Shown: positions 19,862 to 30,930 of the stretch, in pieces | Layout: the number at the start of each line of letters is the position of its first letter | Position numbering within the stretch: position 1 is the stretch's first letter | Notes under the pieces: generated by a model | Told to the model about the DNA's origin: nothing | The model's input: the letters and a program-made list of their open reading frames with translations, nothing else | The model's database searches: none | Source of the DNA: Botryosphaeria dothidea | Lineage: Eukaryota > Ascomycota > Dothideomycetes > Botryosphaeriales > Botryosphaeriaceae | Assembly: GCA_011503125.2 (NCBI GenBank) | Contig: WWBZ02000040.1 | Coordinates: 3,472,001 to 3,536,000, forward strand | Direction: 5' to 3' | Length of the DNA: 64,000 bases | Made by a program: the position numbers and the translations under genes

Positions 19862-21248
19862 TTAAGAAGGAGGCGTGCCAGAGGGAACGGCACCAGTCAT
19901 GGTGCCGTTCGTGGTACCGTTGCCACCAGATCCGCCGCCAATGGCGCTGTCCTCGTTCTCGTGTCCACCGTCGGCCTGATAGTAGGCGGCAACGGAGTAG
20001 TAGTCGTCGTCGATGTAGTTGACAGACGTGTTGATGCCGATCTGGATCCACGCGAGCAGGCCGTCGGTAACGTCGGGACCAAGGTAGACATACTCGGGGA
20101 AGGGATCGTAATAGGTATCAGCCTGGACAATGTCCCACATGTCATCCGCGTTGGAGGTGACCGCTTGGGTGTTGGTGGTATACGGGTAGGTATCTTCGAC
20201 GGCGGTACGAAGGTCCTCATCCCAGAACAATTGTCCTATGTGAGTGATATTGTTTCCATCGGCAATGGTGTTGTTCGGGTAGACGGTGACGTTCATGTGG
20301 GCGAGAAGGTGGGTGTGGGTGGCACGTCCTGGGAGAGTGGTTAGTTGGTGGGCATGGAAAATCGCGTCTCAACTTTCTCTTACCGTCGTAGTGTCCAGGG
20401 AAAATCGTCTCGAACGCAACGACACCGTCCTGATCAGTGGATTGAATACCACGGAGGTAGGTGCTGTTCAAGCCGTCGGCCGCATAGTTGCCACTGTGGC
20501 GATGTCAGCGAACTCTCCTTCAAATCATCTCTCGGTCAGAATATACCTCGTGTAGATGCCAGAGTAGACACCGGTGGCGTTGGCGTTCCAGATGTCAACA
20601 TAGACGTCCGGGACGGGCTCGCAAGTCTCAATGTCAATGTACTGGACCTCAAGGTAGAGATCGACACCGTCGCTGTACTTGTCCTCCTTCACGTTCTTTC
20701 GGATGAGCTCTCCGACGACGTAACTGAATGACTGTTAGCTCGTTGCTGTGAAGCAAGAGGCCAGAGTAACACACTAAGGACCATCGGTAACCTCAGGAGC
20801 AAGAATGCAGGAGGTGTTGGCGCCGAAGATGACACTCTCAGGGGTATTAATCGAATAGTCGTAGACACCAGTCATGTTATGGTTAACGGTCTCGAACTCC
20901 TCGAGAGTCGCGAGATCGCGGCGGTACTTCTGGGGTTCTACATCTGTCAATCGCGGCGATCCTTGAATTGCCGTCGAATGTGGACTTACTGCTCGCAATG
21001 CTGCGCTTCTCACGAAGTTCACGAGCAACCTTGGCGCGGCGAGCATGGGAACGAGCGTTCAATGCCTGGTGCTTGGCGCTGCTGTTGCAAGAATCAAGAG
21101 CACGCTTAGCAGCATGGGCCCTGACCTCACGAGCATCGATCTGACGCCTGACATGGTGGTGGTCGTGATGCTCTCCGGGGTGGGCAGCTGCAGAAGCAAA
21201 GAGACCGGCAGCGACAACAGCGCTGGTAAGCTTGGTGACTTGAACCAT
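19862..21248 (-). CDS. Secreted intradiol ring-cleavage dioxygenase
   Basis: Five exons (21248-20990, 20943-20775, 20723-20547, 20493-20384, 20328-19862) give 393 residues; the four introns are 46-55 bp with GTAAG or similar donors and CAG acceptors. A signal peptide is clear (MVQVTKLTSAVVAAGLFASAAA), followed by a His-rich HPGEHHDHHHVRRQ. The core reads GPYYVVGELIRKN, VDIWNANATGVYSGIYT, IFPGHYDGRATHTHLLAH: Tyr/Tyr/His/His are the expected non-heme Fe(III) ligands. The tail is Gly/Thr/Asn-rich with several N-glycosylation sites. Extracellular members of this fungal family open catechol-type rings outside the cell. It is distinct from the cytosolic enzyme at 42 kb. The splice model is strongly supported because all five joints keep conserved sequence in frame. 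Confidence 0.9.
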
Positions 21249-24080
21249 AGTGAAAGAAGAGCAAATATTCAAAATTGAATATGAGAATCGTAGAGAACGA
21301 GGGAATTGTTGAGCTGTAAACTGCTTGCACCAAAGCTGCTAAATACTAGAATTTTGTGAATGTCCATTTTGTGGCGTCCCCTTTCCGTCATCCAGCTGCG
21401 TAAAAGGCTTCGTCAACAAGTTACAGGGGTGCACGTGGACTTCATCGGATTGGTCTTCGGAGTTCTTCTGCCTTCCTATCCAAGCTTCTGCCAAGATCTC
21501 GGAAATCCACCGAGATAGATTGCTTGAGCATCACTGGTCTATGCTTCCACGGCATTTTGTGGTTTCCCGTGGTCTTGCGGTGGAGAATTGCGATCTTCTC
21601 GGTGTAGTAGATGAGTATCACCGAAGTTTGAGCTACAAATCCACCTCTCAACGAGACAACGGCACGGTGGGAATTGTAAGCACTGCCATCTCAGAAGAGG
21701 ATAATGGAACAAGCTCCATGCCTAGCATGAATTGTGGGAGCCAAGTGAGGCCGCCTGCCTTTGTCAAGATGTTTGGTCCAGATTGCCAAAATGCTTGGCG
21801 TTGCGGCGGTTCCCTTTCCAATGCACAATAGCTTCGTTCTGATTTGTCAACAGTGCAGTAGCGTAGTCGGTGAGTGCGTAAGCCGTTTCTCTACCGCCTT
21901 GTTTGGCGCCGTTTTACGTTGCACAGACCGGCCGTAGGGACGTAGGACGCGTGTTTGTGCCTGTCGTGGGGGGCTAAGGCATCGCCAACGCTTTCCCGAA
22001 GAGCCCCAACTCCGATTCAACCTCTCGGAAAGCTTCGAATCGCCCTTGTAGGGTTCGTCCGGAAAATACGAGCGCTGATTGGGGGGCAAGACTCCTGCCT
22101 AGTGCGCCGGTGCGGACATATCGGAGAAAAGCCCAGTGCCGAGTAAGGAATAAGCTATATTGGCTCGGTTTCCCCGTATATAGGCTCTCTGGCCGCTCTA
22201 AACTTCAGAAACAGTCTTCTTAGCACACTGATTGTTTTGCGACAAAACGATTTGGGATTAAGGCTTGTGGTTGTTGTTTTCCTTACCTCGGACATAAGTT
22301 TGCTGTCTCGGGCTCCGCCTTCGGGTCTGCTTAAGCGTGGGCAAGAAGTCCAGAGACCCATTAAATTCAAACATATGCAGAAACTGGATCCAGTCATTGG
22401 ATTTAACAACCATGAGGTAGCAGAATATGTCCAACACTTCATACCTAAAGGCGTTCGAGGTCCGCTGAACGGGATGGATTCGTGGGCTGGTGCCTGGAAG
22501 CCGTCTCGGCCGAGGCGCGCGTGCACCCGAACAATATAGAGAGGGGCAGCAGCCGGCGGTTAGCGCCAAATGCGATGTTCTTATAAAAAGTCGTATTAAA
22601 CTTGCAGTTATGGGGAGTCGAAGCAGTCGTCCGGATGCGAGTGTATTGCATCCTGAGGGACAAAGCCACCGGGATAAATGCTTCGACTTCCCACGAAGTT
22701 ATGCTTCAATCCCCCACGCGTGGCGAGGATGAAGTCATCGTCTTCATTTGGCATCCGACTTGGCAGTCTAAGTGAGTTAGTAATACAGTCATGTTTCGTC
22801 TTTACTTGAGGATGAGAAGAGATGATATGCATTGTATTGTTAACTTCGAGAATGCGTTCCCTCCACCGCACTAGCTTAAGAGAAACAAACTCGATAGAAA
22901 GTATATAACAATCAAGCACGATGATAAATAGTCTTTCTATGCAGATATACGAAGAATGAGTAGCAATAGGTATCACAATACGCAAGCGGCAGAAGACTGA
23001 ATGAGCTGTGAAAATGAGTGAAACGAAAAGTCGTGGCCGAAGAAATGAAGAGAGATCGCAAAGGCAACACCTGCACGACGTCCTCGATACTGCTGGTCCT
23101 ATGATACAAAGCAGAGGATCGCTCCATTGCATTGGCGATGTGTTTTGCTCAGAAGACTACCTTCAGATAGGCAACTGATAAAGTTGTCGGGCCGGCGGGA
23201 GCGCTAAGATAACGACTTGAGCTTTTCCGATCAATTGATATGTATACCTGGATGCGGGATAATTCTTCGAGACTGATACAGCGCAAAGTATGCGTATCTT
23301 GTTGTATGACGCTGATGTTGTTGCTCCATGGGATGTTTTTGGGATCTTGCTTGTTCATCCCGAGGCCTCTTAGCATCAAGTCGGCGAAAATGAGCTGAGA
23401 AGAATCACGGCTGTGGTTGCTGCATGCCAGAATCTTCGCACGCGATTTCGATGTTCTAGAAGCCTGCAAGCTGTCAACCATGTGTTCGTGATCTGGAGCT
23501 CCACGTAGCCCCACCGATTGACGACGCCGCTGAAACGGTCCGAGCTGGAGGCTTTGGTCCCGAGATCCCAACCCCAACCATCTCACACTCTTCAACTTGA
23601 CCGAAGATATCGAATTCCCCTCGTGTACGCCTCCTTTTGCAAAGAATCATGACTTGCCCCTCGCAATTCGCAATGAAACACTGCGTCGTCAGCTTCTCGC
23701 TTGATATTGATCAAGAAGAATGGCGTGCTGTGTGAAAGCCTATTTAATCTTCAGTCCGGTAACCTTGGATAGGATTTGAGTTACTTCGCGATGCAAATGG
23801 CGCGCGATCTGCACTATGTTTCAAAGACAGCACCCCAATACATTTACGAACATCAACCTTACTGCCATTCGCGCCAGGTTCTGCCTGCTGAGCATCCCGC
23901 GGGACCGATTGACATTCTCCATCGGATCGACCCGCCGTTAACCTACTCTATTTAAAGCAGGATACCTGCAGCATTTATTATCCCGAGTGCCCTCAGATAT
24001 GCTTCCAACCACATTCGCTCGTTTTAGCCCACTTTTTCAGTCGTTTGATTGAGTGCACCGCGTTGGGAAAGGGAGCAACC
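21249..24080. other. Gene-poor intergenic DNA with hairpin repeat copy 1
   Basis: No frame here shows domain sense on either strand. A minus-strand frame at 23149-23595 has no recognisable motif. A TATA-like cgtatatagg lies near 22176 without an evident gene behind it. The only structure supported is the dispersed hairpin repeat at 22530-22710. Confidence 0.5.
22530..22710 (-). repeat. Dispersed hairpin repeat, copy 1
   Basis: Read on the minus strand it matches copies at 25605-25795 and 51822-52013. Shared blocks are cttcgtgggaagtcgaagca, gcaatacactcgcatccgga, a second arm tgcttcgactcccca, and further on ggcgctaaccgccggctg. The arms (plus strand 22611-22632 and 22672-22695) are complementary, so the DNA or RNA can fold into a stem with a loop of about 40 bases. 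It has no coding potential. Confidence 0.65.
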
Positions 24081-25003
24081 ATGGCTCACAGGCCGTACAA
24101 CCCAAAGCCGCTCACCGACATCTTCACCAACGACACCGACATCGACCGGCGCAAATGCCACCGCGTCGTCCCGATGAGAGTGCTTGCCCTGGGGCTGGGT
24201 AGGACAGGCACCGTCTGTAAGTCACCCGCGCAAAAAGAGAGACGGGGGAACACAACCGCTGACCACCCCCTCCACACACAGCCCTCCGCCACGCCCTCCG
24301 TAAGCTCGGCTTCAACGACACCTACCACATGCTCTCCGCCAGCACCGAAAACCCGCCCGACTGCCTGATGTGGAGCGACGCGCTCGCCGCCAAGTACGAC
24401 GGCGCCGGCGCGCCCTTCACGCGCCGCGAATGGGACCAGCTGCTCGGCCACTGCCAGGCCGTCTCCGACTGGCCCGCCGTCGCCTTCGCGGCCGAGCTGA
24501 TCCACGCGTACCCGGAGGCCAAGGTCATCCTGACGACGCGCGACGTCGACTCGTGGTACACGTCCGCGCTCAAGACGGTGCACTGGCGCGCGACAGAGCC
24601 GGAGCTGCGCCGCCTCGCCCGCCACGACTGGGGCGCGTCGCTGTACCAGCCGATGCTGGCGCAGTTCTGGACGCGCTTCTTCCGCGGCAACTTCGAGAAG
24701 CACGGGAAGGCGGTCTTTCGCGACTACTACGACGAGGTGCGGCGCCTTGTGCCGCCGGAGCGCTTGCTCGAGTATCACGTCGGCGAGGGATGGGGCCGGT
24801 TATGCGAGTTCCTTGAGGTGGAAGTGCCGGAGGAGGAGTTTCCGCATGTGAACGACTCGCGCGGGTTTGTGGAGAGGTGTCGCGGCAGGATGAGGGCGCA
24901 GTGGGGAAATGTGGCAGTCAGGTGGTTGGCGTATGGGGTGGGGGTCGCGGGGGTTGGCGCGGTGGTTATGGCGGCGGTGGCAAGGCGGGTTGGGAGGAGG
25001 TAG
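24081..25003 (+). CDS. Sulfotransferase-like P-loop protein with C-terminal anchor
   Basis: Exons 24081-24216 and 24282-25003 (intron 65 bp, GTAAGT...CACAG) give 285 residues. The splice restores ALGLGRTGTVSLRHALRKLG, the PAPS 5'-phosphosulfate-binding-like loop. KVILTTRDVDSWYTS fits the 3'-phosphate-binding region. Such proteins belong to the sulfotransferase_4 group, widespread in fungi and often mislabelled NAD-dependent epimerase; activity has rarely been shown. The last 25 residues (WLAYGVGVAGVGAVVMAAVARRVGRR minus its first) form one membrane helix followed by Arg, like a tail anchor with most of the protein in the cytosol. An upstream in-frame ATG at 24045 would add 12 residues; I prefer 24081 (MAHRPYNPKP). 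Third-position GC is very high. No operon-like partner is nearby. Confidence 0.75.
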
Positions 25004-25604
25004 GTTTGCGGCAAGCCGGGGTAAGGAGGAGTGAAATGGTAACGCGGAGGATTAGGACCAAATTGGTGATGCTATGGATTGAGAGGGGCTTCATGTCTAT
25101 TTTCCGCAGGCGGCCATATTTCATCACAAGTTTTGCCAGTCCCGCTTGTGTCCAGTGGCTGTCTTTTCGTTTGGAGGAATTTCACCTCTATGATTGGCAT
25201 ACAGAAGAGCGGAGACGATGTTATCGTCACTCTCTGGTGCTGATTTGCAAAGACTTTCATGACAGCTACAAGAACACATGAAAGGCCATGATCTTCGCCC
25301 CTTTTCGCCCACTTCCATACTTCAGCGGACCTGAGGTAATCATGAGAGATATAGTGATGTGCTTTCGCGTAGGCCGGTGGGTAGTTGATAGCTGGCGGTA
25401 AATACTCAGAAACCGGCATTAAAGTGCTGCCTGAGAACAGTGGAGAGCGGGGTAGACGCAGTGCCTGCCAAGAGCCTTTTGTCAGCGAAGCTAAACATAC
25501 TGGTGCAGTCTTCTTGAAAAATCATACTGTATGACTGATTGATGGCCCCTGGTCTGTGTAGAGGCTTTGGCTACAGCTGACGGTCATCGGCAGTGGCCTT
25601 TAAG

Positions 25605-25795
25605 AAACATAGCTTCGTGGGGAGTTGAAGCATCCGTCTGCATAGTTTGTTACCAAAAATGCAATACACTTGCGTCCGGACGAATGCTTCGACTTTTCAT
25701 AGCAGTCTGGATTGGACCTCTGCATGGCCTCTTGCTCGAAACATTGTGTATGGCGCTAACAGCCGGATGAAGCACCCCTCTGTAGAGCTCGGCAT
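25605..25795 (+). repeat. Dispersed hairpin repeat, copy 2
   Basis: Arms tggggagttgaagcatccgt (from 25618) and gacgaatgcttcgactttt (from 25680) are complementary, apart from a few positions. The 3' half carries gacctctgcatggcctcttg and tatggcgctaacagccgg, also seen in copy 3. No TSD or ORF was found. Confidence 0.65.
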
Positions 25796-27535
25796 TGCTG
25801 ATTTTTCCTTATTAACCGCCGAGGCTACTCTGAAGAAGTCTCATCGCGGGAGCCGCGAAGAAGCGGATGGAGGAAGTCAATGACACGGCAAAACCCAGCT
25901 AGAAGACAAGTGGAAGCAATTTCGAAGAATAAGGCATAGTAAATGATCGATTTCGTGGACGAAGTACTCACGCTGCATGCAATCCTACAGTACCGGATGA
26001 CCCTGACAGCCTCACTATTCATCAGGCCATAGTTCGTGCTTCCTCGCTTGTGTACTTGTCCGTGCGGTCGAAGTCACAACGAACACGGACGCGCACTCAG
26101 TCTCAGGCTCTGTATTCCCAGAGTGGCAAAACACCGCTTCATAGTGCGGAGCCGTGCTGGGGCTGAGCTTTGGTGAAATTCCTTCGGCCACTAGGCCAGA
26201 AACGCGACCATCAAATCCGGCCTGAGCTGAATAGTGGCAGAAAACCGCTGTTGTGGGGAGAAAGGGAATGTTTTGAGCAGTCCGAAAGTCCAGGAATATC
26301 ACAACATACAGTCAAAGACATGTGTTCAAATTGGTCTGGCCCTGGTTGCAGTTTCACGTTATACTTCGAGACCCGAGTAGACTCCGCGGTGGTAAACTCC
26401 AAAAATTGGGCCGTGTCAGGAGGCTAGAAGGGATTGTCTGCACGGACGAAGTTCTCGACTCCTTCACTCCTCTGAGCTTCTAGCCTCACTTCCTTCAGGA
26501 GGTTGGGAGTTAGCTGCAGCTAGAACAAAACCTACCAGCCGTGTTTTCCGAAACCACTATTGCCATGGATCTAGTGTAAACGACATAGGGGCGAGACGCT
26601 TGAACCGTGCTTGACGGTCGGTTAGCATTACTTCGGCACTCAGACGATTCTGCTGGACGGCAATTCTGAGGTTTGGTGCGACCGAGTTCGGGGTGACCAG
26701 ATGTTGGGCAGAGCGCAGAGCGACCGATCCAAGGGAAAGGCGAGTTCCACAACTTGCTCCAAGCAGAAATCTGCTCCACGCGCAGGAGGCGAGATAGCCG
26801 AGAGGGAGTCCTTGCGAAGGCGGTCTCTACAACTCCGGGCACTGATAGCGATACCGGAACATGGGGCACGCAAGAACCTGGAGGGATGGGGGAAGCAGAA
26901 TTCTCCAAGACTCTCCACATGCGGGACTTTCTGGCGCTGATTTCCCAGCGCGGAGGGGTGCAGGGTAGAACTTGGGGCGCCTCATGATTTACGAAGCCAA
27001 CGCAGGAGTTCCGCGGCAGCGGATGGGGATTCACGGCCCAGGATCGAACCACGTGTGTTGACGGTCTCCTGTTCCTGCTCGGCGGTGAGGGTGATAAACA
27101 ACCGTCTCGGGTTTAGGGCGGAAGTTTTTGTTGATGACGAGGAAGAGCCTTGCGACAGACGGCTTCCGCCGAGTAGCGGCGTGGAGCGCCACCAAGAAAC
27201 GCCAATCGCGAAGACTGGGCCAGCAGGACCCGCCCGGCGGCTCCGGTATGATTTGACTAGTTTGGTAGTTAGCCTCGCGCAGGGCGAGGAGCAACTCGGG
27301 ACAACTGCAGAGAGTCCGTACATGGCAGCAGGATTTGCTGCTCAGTGCTGAGCACTCCGGCAAGGCGTTGCTTGCGTCCAGTGAAGGCCAAGGTTGAGGA
27401 CTGTGGCCGGGACGCCGAAGACCCTGTGACGTCATGTGGTGGATGAACGTCGGACAAAGCTCCTGTCGGACAGTCGGCCACTCATGCCATCCGGACGCGA
27501 TGCTGCACGCTCTCGTGGTGCGTTTTCTCCATAAT

Positions 27536-27591
27536 CTCCATCTTCTCCGTGCCCGGGGATTTCATGGAGATTGGAGAGACAGAAGATGGAG
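27536..27591. repeat. Perfect 11-bp inverted repeat
   Basis: CTCCATCTTCT (27536-27546) and AGAAGATGGAG (27581-27591) are perfectly complementary around a 34-base loop. A second, imperfect pair (ctccataatctcc / ggagattggag) overlaps it. It could be a structured RNA or simple sequence coincidence; there is no gene around it. Confidence 0.5.
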
Positions 27592-29063
27592 GAAATGAGG
27601 AGGTGCTGCGGGCGCCCCAATGCCCCATGGGTCGGTCTCTCGACAATTTCCTCGCGGATGGGACGTCAGCCCACAATGGGCCCGGACAGCTCTGGGCGGA
27701 AGGTGGTGCGGCGTGGTCGGGTCGTCGACATCGGGGCAGTCAGCCGCTGAGCCTCCACATGAGGGGGCCGAAAGCGATGTTGCAGAGTCCACTTTTGGCC
27801 AGATAGGAGAGTGAGCCGGCATTGGTGTGGTGGAATCAGTGGAGCCGGCATGCACGGCGTCGCAGCTGGCACGCCATGCGCCGCCTGGCCGTCGACAGTC
27901 TGGATGGTGTTGCAGACCCCGTGGTGCAGGCATGCTGAGGCCGGTCAGGCGAGGGCGTCGTGATGTGGTGATGCGCGCCCAGCGTCGCGGATAGATGCTG
28001 TTGTGGTGGTGCAGGCGGTGCTGCTGCTGGTACTGGTGAGGCTCTCGCGCGCGCAGAGGGCGGCTTGCAGGGGCCGCGACGGGCGGGATGGCTGGCGACG
28101 CTAGCGGCACGGCTGACGGAATGCCCAAGTCGAGCAGCAGCCGACCCACGACATTCCCACCTCTCACTGCCGCAGCACGCTCCAGCACCGGCGTCCTGCT
28201 CACGCGCCACCCAGGCCAATCGCTGCCAGTCCCTTCCAGTCCGAGCAAATCCGCCTTCCGCGTCCTTTGAGGTGTGCTTGTCTTGTTGGTGCGGCGTCGG
28301 GGCCTTTTACGAAGTCGCCGCCCGTGACATCATTCGTCAGGCCCCCCGAAGATGCGCTCTCGGCATGCAATCCGCAACGAACCGCGCATTCCCGGACGGC
28401 TGCGGCTGGCCCTGAGTCCGTCTTCCGGCCAGCGCGACGAGCTCTTTGGCTGCGATCTTCTGATCGACAGGGCTTGTGGCCGGGATGGCTGTGGCTTCGG
28501 GCTGACATAATCGATAAGGCTGGTGATCTAGCGGCACCAAAACCGCGGCGACACCGCGGCCTGCGTACGTTGAGGACCCATTTTTCGACAAATTTGACAT
28601 CCTGCTCGCTCCACCTTCCTCCTCACGCTTGCCATGCCACGCGCCTGTCCAAGAGCTCCGGGCTGTCCACGCACCGCATGGCCGCCCTCCACACCTTGGT
28701 ATTCCATAGTCTGCCTGCCATGAGCCACAAATATTGCAGGAGGGGAAGCCAGAAGATAGCAACGGGTCGACGTGATTTCTCCGAATTGGTTTCTCCGAAG
28801 TCATTCTGGCTGGCCGGGGTGGAGAATTCCTGCAGTGTTCGTTCGCCTGATCCTGGCCTGGTCCGCCACACCGTTTAGTCCGCTCTTGGGCCATGCCAGT
28901 CCGACGGTGGATACGTCTGCTGCTCGTCGAGGCACCGGTTTGGTCTTCGTTCGGACCCGATGGAGTTCAACGTCATCGGGGGAGAATGGAATGACACGCT
29001 TGCCTCCACGCCTGGTCCGCTGGCCGTCTACGAGTTCGCTCTCTGCTTCCTCTCAGTGCTTCC

Positions 29064-29071
29064 TTTATATA
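29064..29071 (+). promoter_or_regulatory. TATA box of the MFS gene
   Basis: TTTATATA lies 78 bases before the ATG at 29149. It is followed by a pyrimidine-rich leader (ctttttccatccgaccc), as in many highly expressed fungal genes. Confidence 0.5.
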
Positions 29072-29148
29072 CCCGTCCGCCCTTGGAGGCTCCGTTAGGT
29101 ACCTGATAACTTTTTCCATCCGACCCTTTCCTAATCCCTCCAATCACC

Positions 29149-30930
29149 ATGGCTCCTCGCTCGAAAACCTCCGATAACAATAACGACGTGGCCTGGGTAG
29201 AGGGTGACACCCCTGTCGAGTCCTCCCAATCGTCAACAATGGACGCCAACGGCCAGAAGAAATCAACCCAAAAGTCCAAGGGTTGCGTTGCCGGTGGCAT
29301 CTACCTGCAAGCCCTCCATGCCGAGGCAAACAAGGGTGCTGAGCATGGTCCGCTCACAGAGGTGGAGATCGACATGCCGCTCACATACACCGATGTGATG
29401 CAACACGATGGCGAGGAATTCATTCTTCTAAAGTTCGCACCCGGAGATTTCGAGAACCCTTTCAACTGGAGCGACACCCGCAAGTCAATGTCGACAGCAC
29501 TTCTGTGCTTGATGACTCTCACCATCGGTCTTGCCACTACGGCATACAGCTCTGGAATCAGCAGCATGTGCAGTGAATTCGGCGTCTCCACCGAGATCGG
29601 CCAATTGGGTCTCTTCCTGTTCAACTTCGTTTGCGCTTTGGCTCCCATGTTCCTGGCTCCTTTCTGCGAGTTGGTTGGCCGTAAGGTTATCTACGTCGGA
29701 GCGTACGCCTGCTTCTGCATTACCTTCATCGGTCTTGCTCTTGGCAAGAACATTGCGACCATCCTGGTTATGCGCGCCTTCCTCGGTCTCTTCGGTTGTG
29801 TTGGTACCATCCTGGTCGGCGGAACATTCGACGACATGTACCCCCCGGAGAAGCGTTCGAGGCCCATGTCCCTCTTCTCCTACGTCGCCATCCTGGGAAC
29901 GGTTGGTGCTCCGATCTACGCCGGTTTCATCGACCAGGCCATCGGCTGGAGGTGGATCGAGGGTATCCAGGGTCTGTCCTGCGTTCCTCTTCTGATCACC
30001 ATCCTTTTGTTCTTCCGCGAGACTCGTGGCGGTGTTACTCTCCACAAGCGCGCTAAGCAGCTGCGTGCCGCGACCGGTGACCAGCGCTACAAGGCGAAGA
30101 TGGATCTCGAGGCCAAGAACATCAAGCAGATGCTTAACGCTTCGTCCGTCAAGGCCGTCAAGATGCTTTCCACTGAGCCGGTCGTCTTTGCATTCGGTCT
30201 CTGGATCGCCTTCGCTTGGTTCCTGACCTTCCTCTTCCTTTCCGTCATTCCCATCACCTTCCAGGAGAAGCGCGGCTGGAACGAAGGTGTCTGTAAGTCC
30301 ATCTCTTCACATTTTTTCCAAACCATTCCCTAGCTCTTACTAATTCGTCCTGCAGCTGGTCTCCCCTACATCTCTCTTTGCGTTGGCACCACCATTGCTT
30401 TCGGCCTGAACTTCCTTCAGATTAGCAAGTACGAGAGGCTTACTCGCGAGAAGAACGGCCATGTTGAGCCCGAGGCCCGTCTTTATGGCGCTCTCTGGGG
30501 TGCCATCTGGCTGCCCATTGGTCTCTTCATCTACTCCTTCACCCAGTACGGTTACCTCATCTGGGTCGGCCCGGTCATTGCCCTTGCGCTCATTGCCATC
30601 GGTATCTTCTTCATTTTCGAGTCCTGTTACTCGTACACCGCCGACTGCTACGGCCAGAACTCGTCTTCGGCCATTGCCGGTCAGGGTCTGATGCGCAATA
30701 CGCTCGGTGCCGTCTCGCCGCTCTTCGCGACCCAGTTCTTCCACAACATGGGCTCCCAGTGGGCCGGTCTGCTTCTGTCTCTGGTCGCTACTCTTCTCAC
30801 CTTCATCCCCTTCATCATGTTCAAGTTCGGCCCGGCGCTTCGTGCTCGCAGCAAGCTTGCACAGCAGAAGGACGACGAGAGCAGCGACGAGGAGGATGCC
30901 ACCTCGACTGAGAAGCAAGCCAGCGCTTAG
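29149..30930 (+). CDS. MFS transporter, DHA1 family (polyamine/drug:H+ antiporter type)
   Basis: Exons 29149-30292 and 30356-30930 (intron 63 bp, GTAAGT, branch CTAAT, CAG) give 572 residues. A hydrophilic N-terminus of about 115 residues precedes the first membrane span (STALLCLMTLTIGLATTAY). The cytoplasmic MFS signature ELVGRKVIYVGAY and the DHA1 motif-C-like GTVGAPIYAGFI are present, with ENPFNWSDTRK before TM1 as in Tpo/Flr-type fungal transporters. The C-terminus is acidic (DDESSDEEDATSTEK). The family exports drugs, polyamines or metabolites at the plasma membrane using proton flux. It stands alone between two long gene-free stretches, which suggests independent and perhaps complex regulation. 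Codon use is biased to C/T-ending codons, typical of good expression. Substrate unknown. Confidence 0.9.

Larger units (their letters stand above)
25004..29148. other. 4.1-kb intergenic region
   Basis: It contains hairpin repeat copy 2 (25605-25795) and an 11-bp inverted repeat (27536-27591). From about 26.5 kb it is GC-rich, and many short frames overlap in all six frames without domain, splice or codon support. It probably includes a long regulatory region of the MFS gene. No gene is claimed. Confidence 0.45.

Noticed and set aside
23149..23595. Minus-strand 148-codon frame
   Set aside because: No usable ATG near the start, no recognisable motif and no flanking splice signals.
24086..24778. 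Minus-strand frame of 230 codons
   Set aside because: Antisense shadow of the sulfotransferase-like gene with high third-position GC.
27031..27110. Possible tRNA (GGTTCGATCC on the minus strand)
   Set aside because: The bases around the T-loop-like motif do not form a T stem, and no A box or acceptor stem fits.
27562..28248. 228-codon minus frame
   Set aside because: GC-rich region where all frames stay open by chance; composition is A/P/R-rich and no domain is seen.
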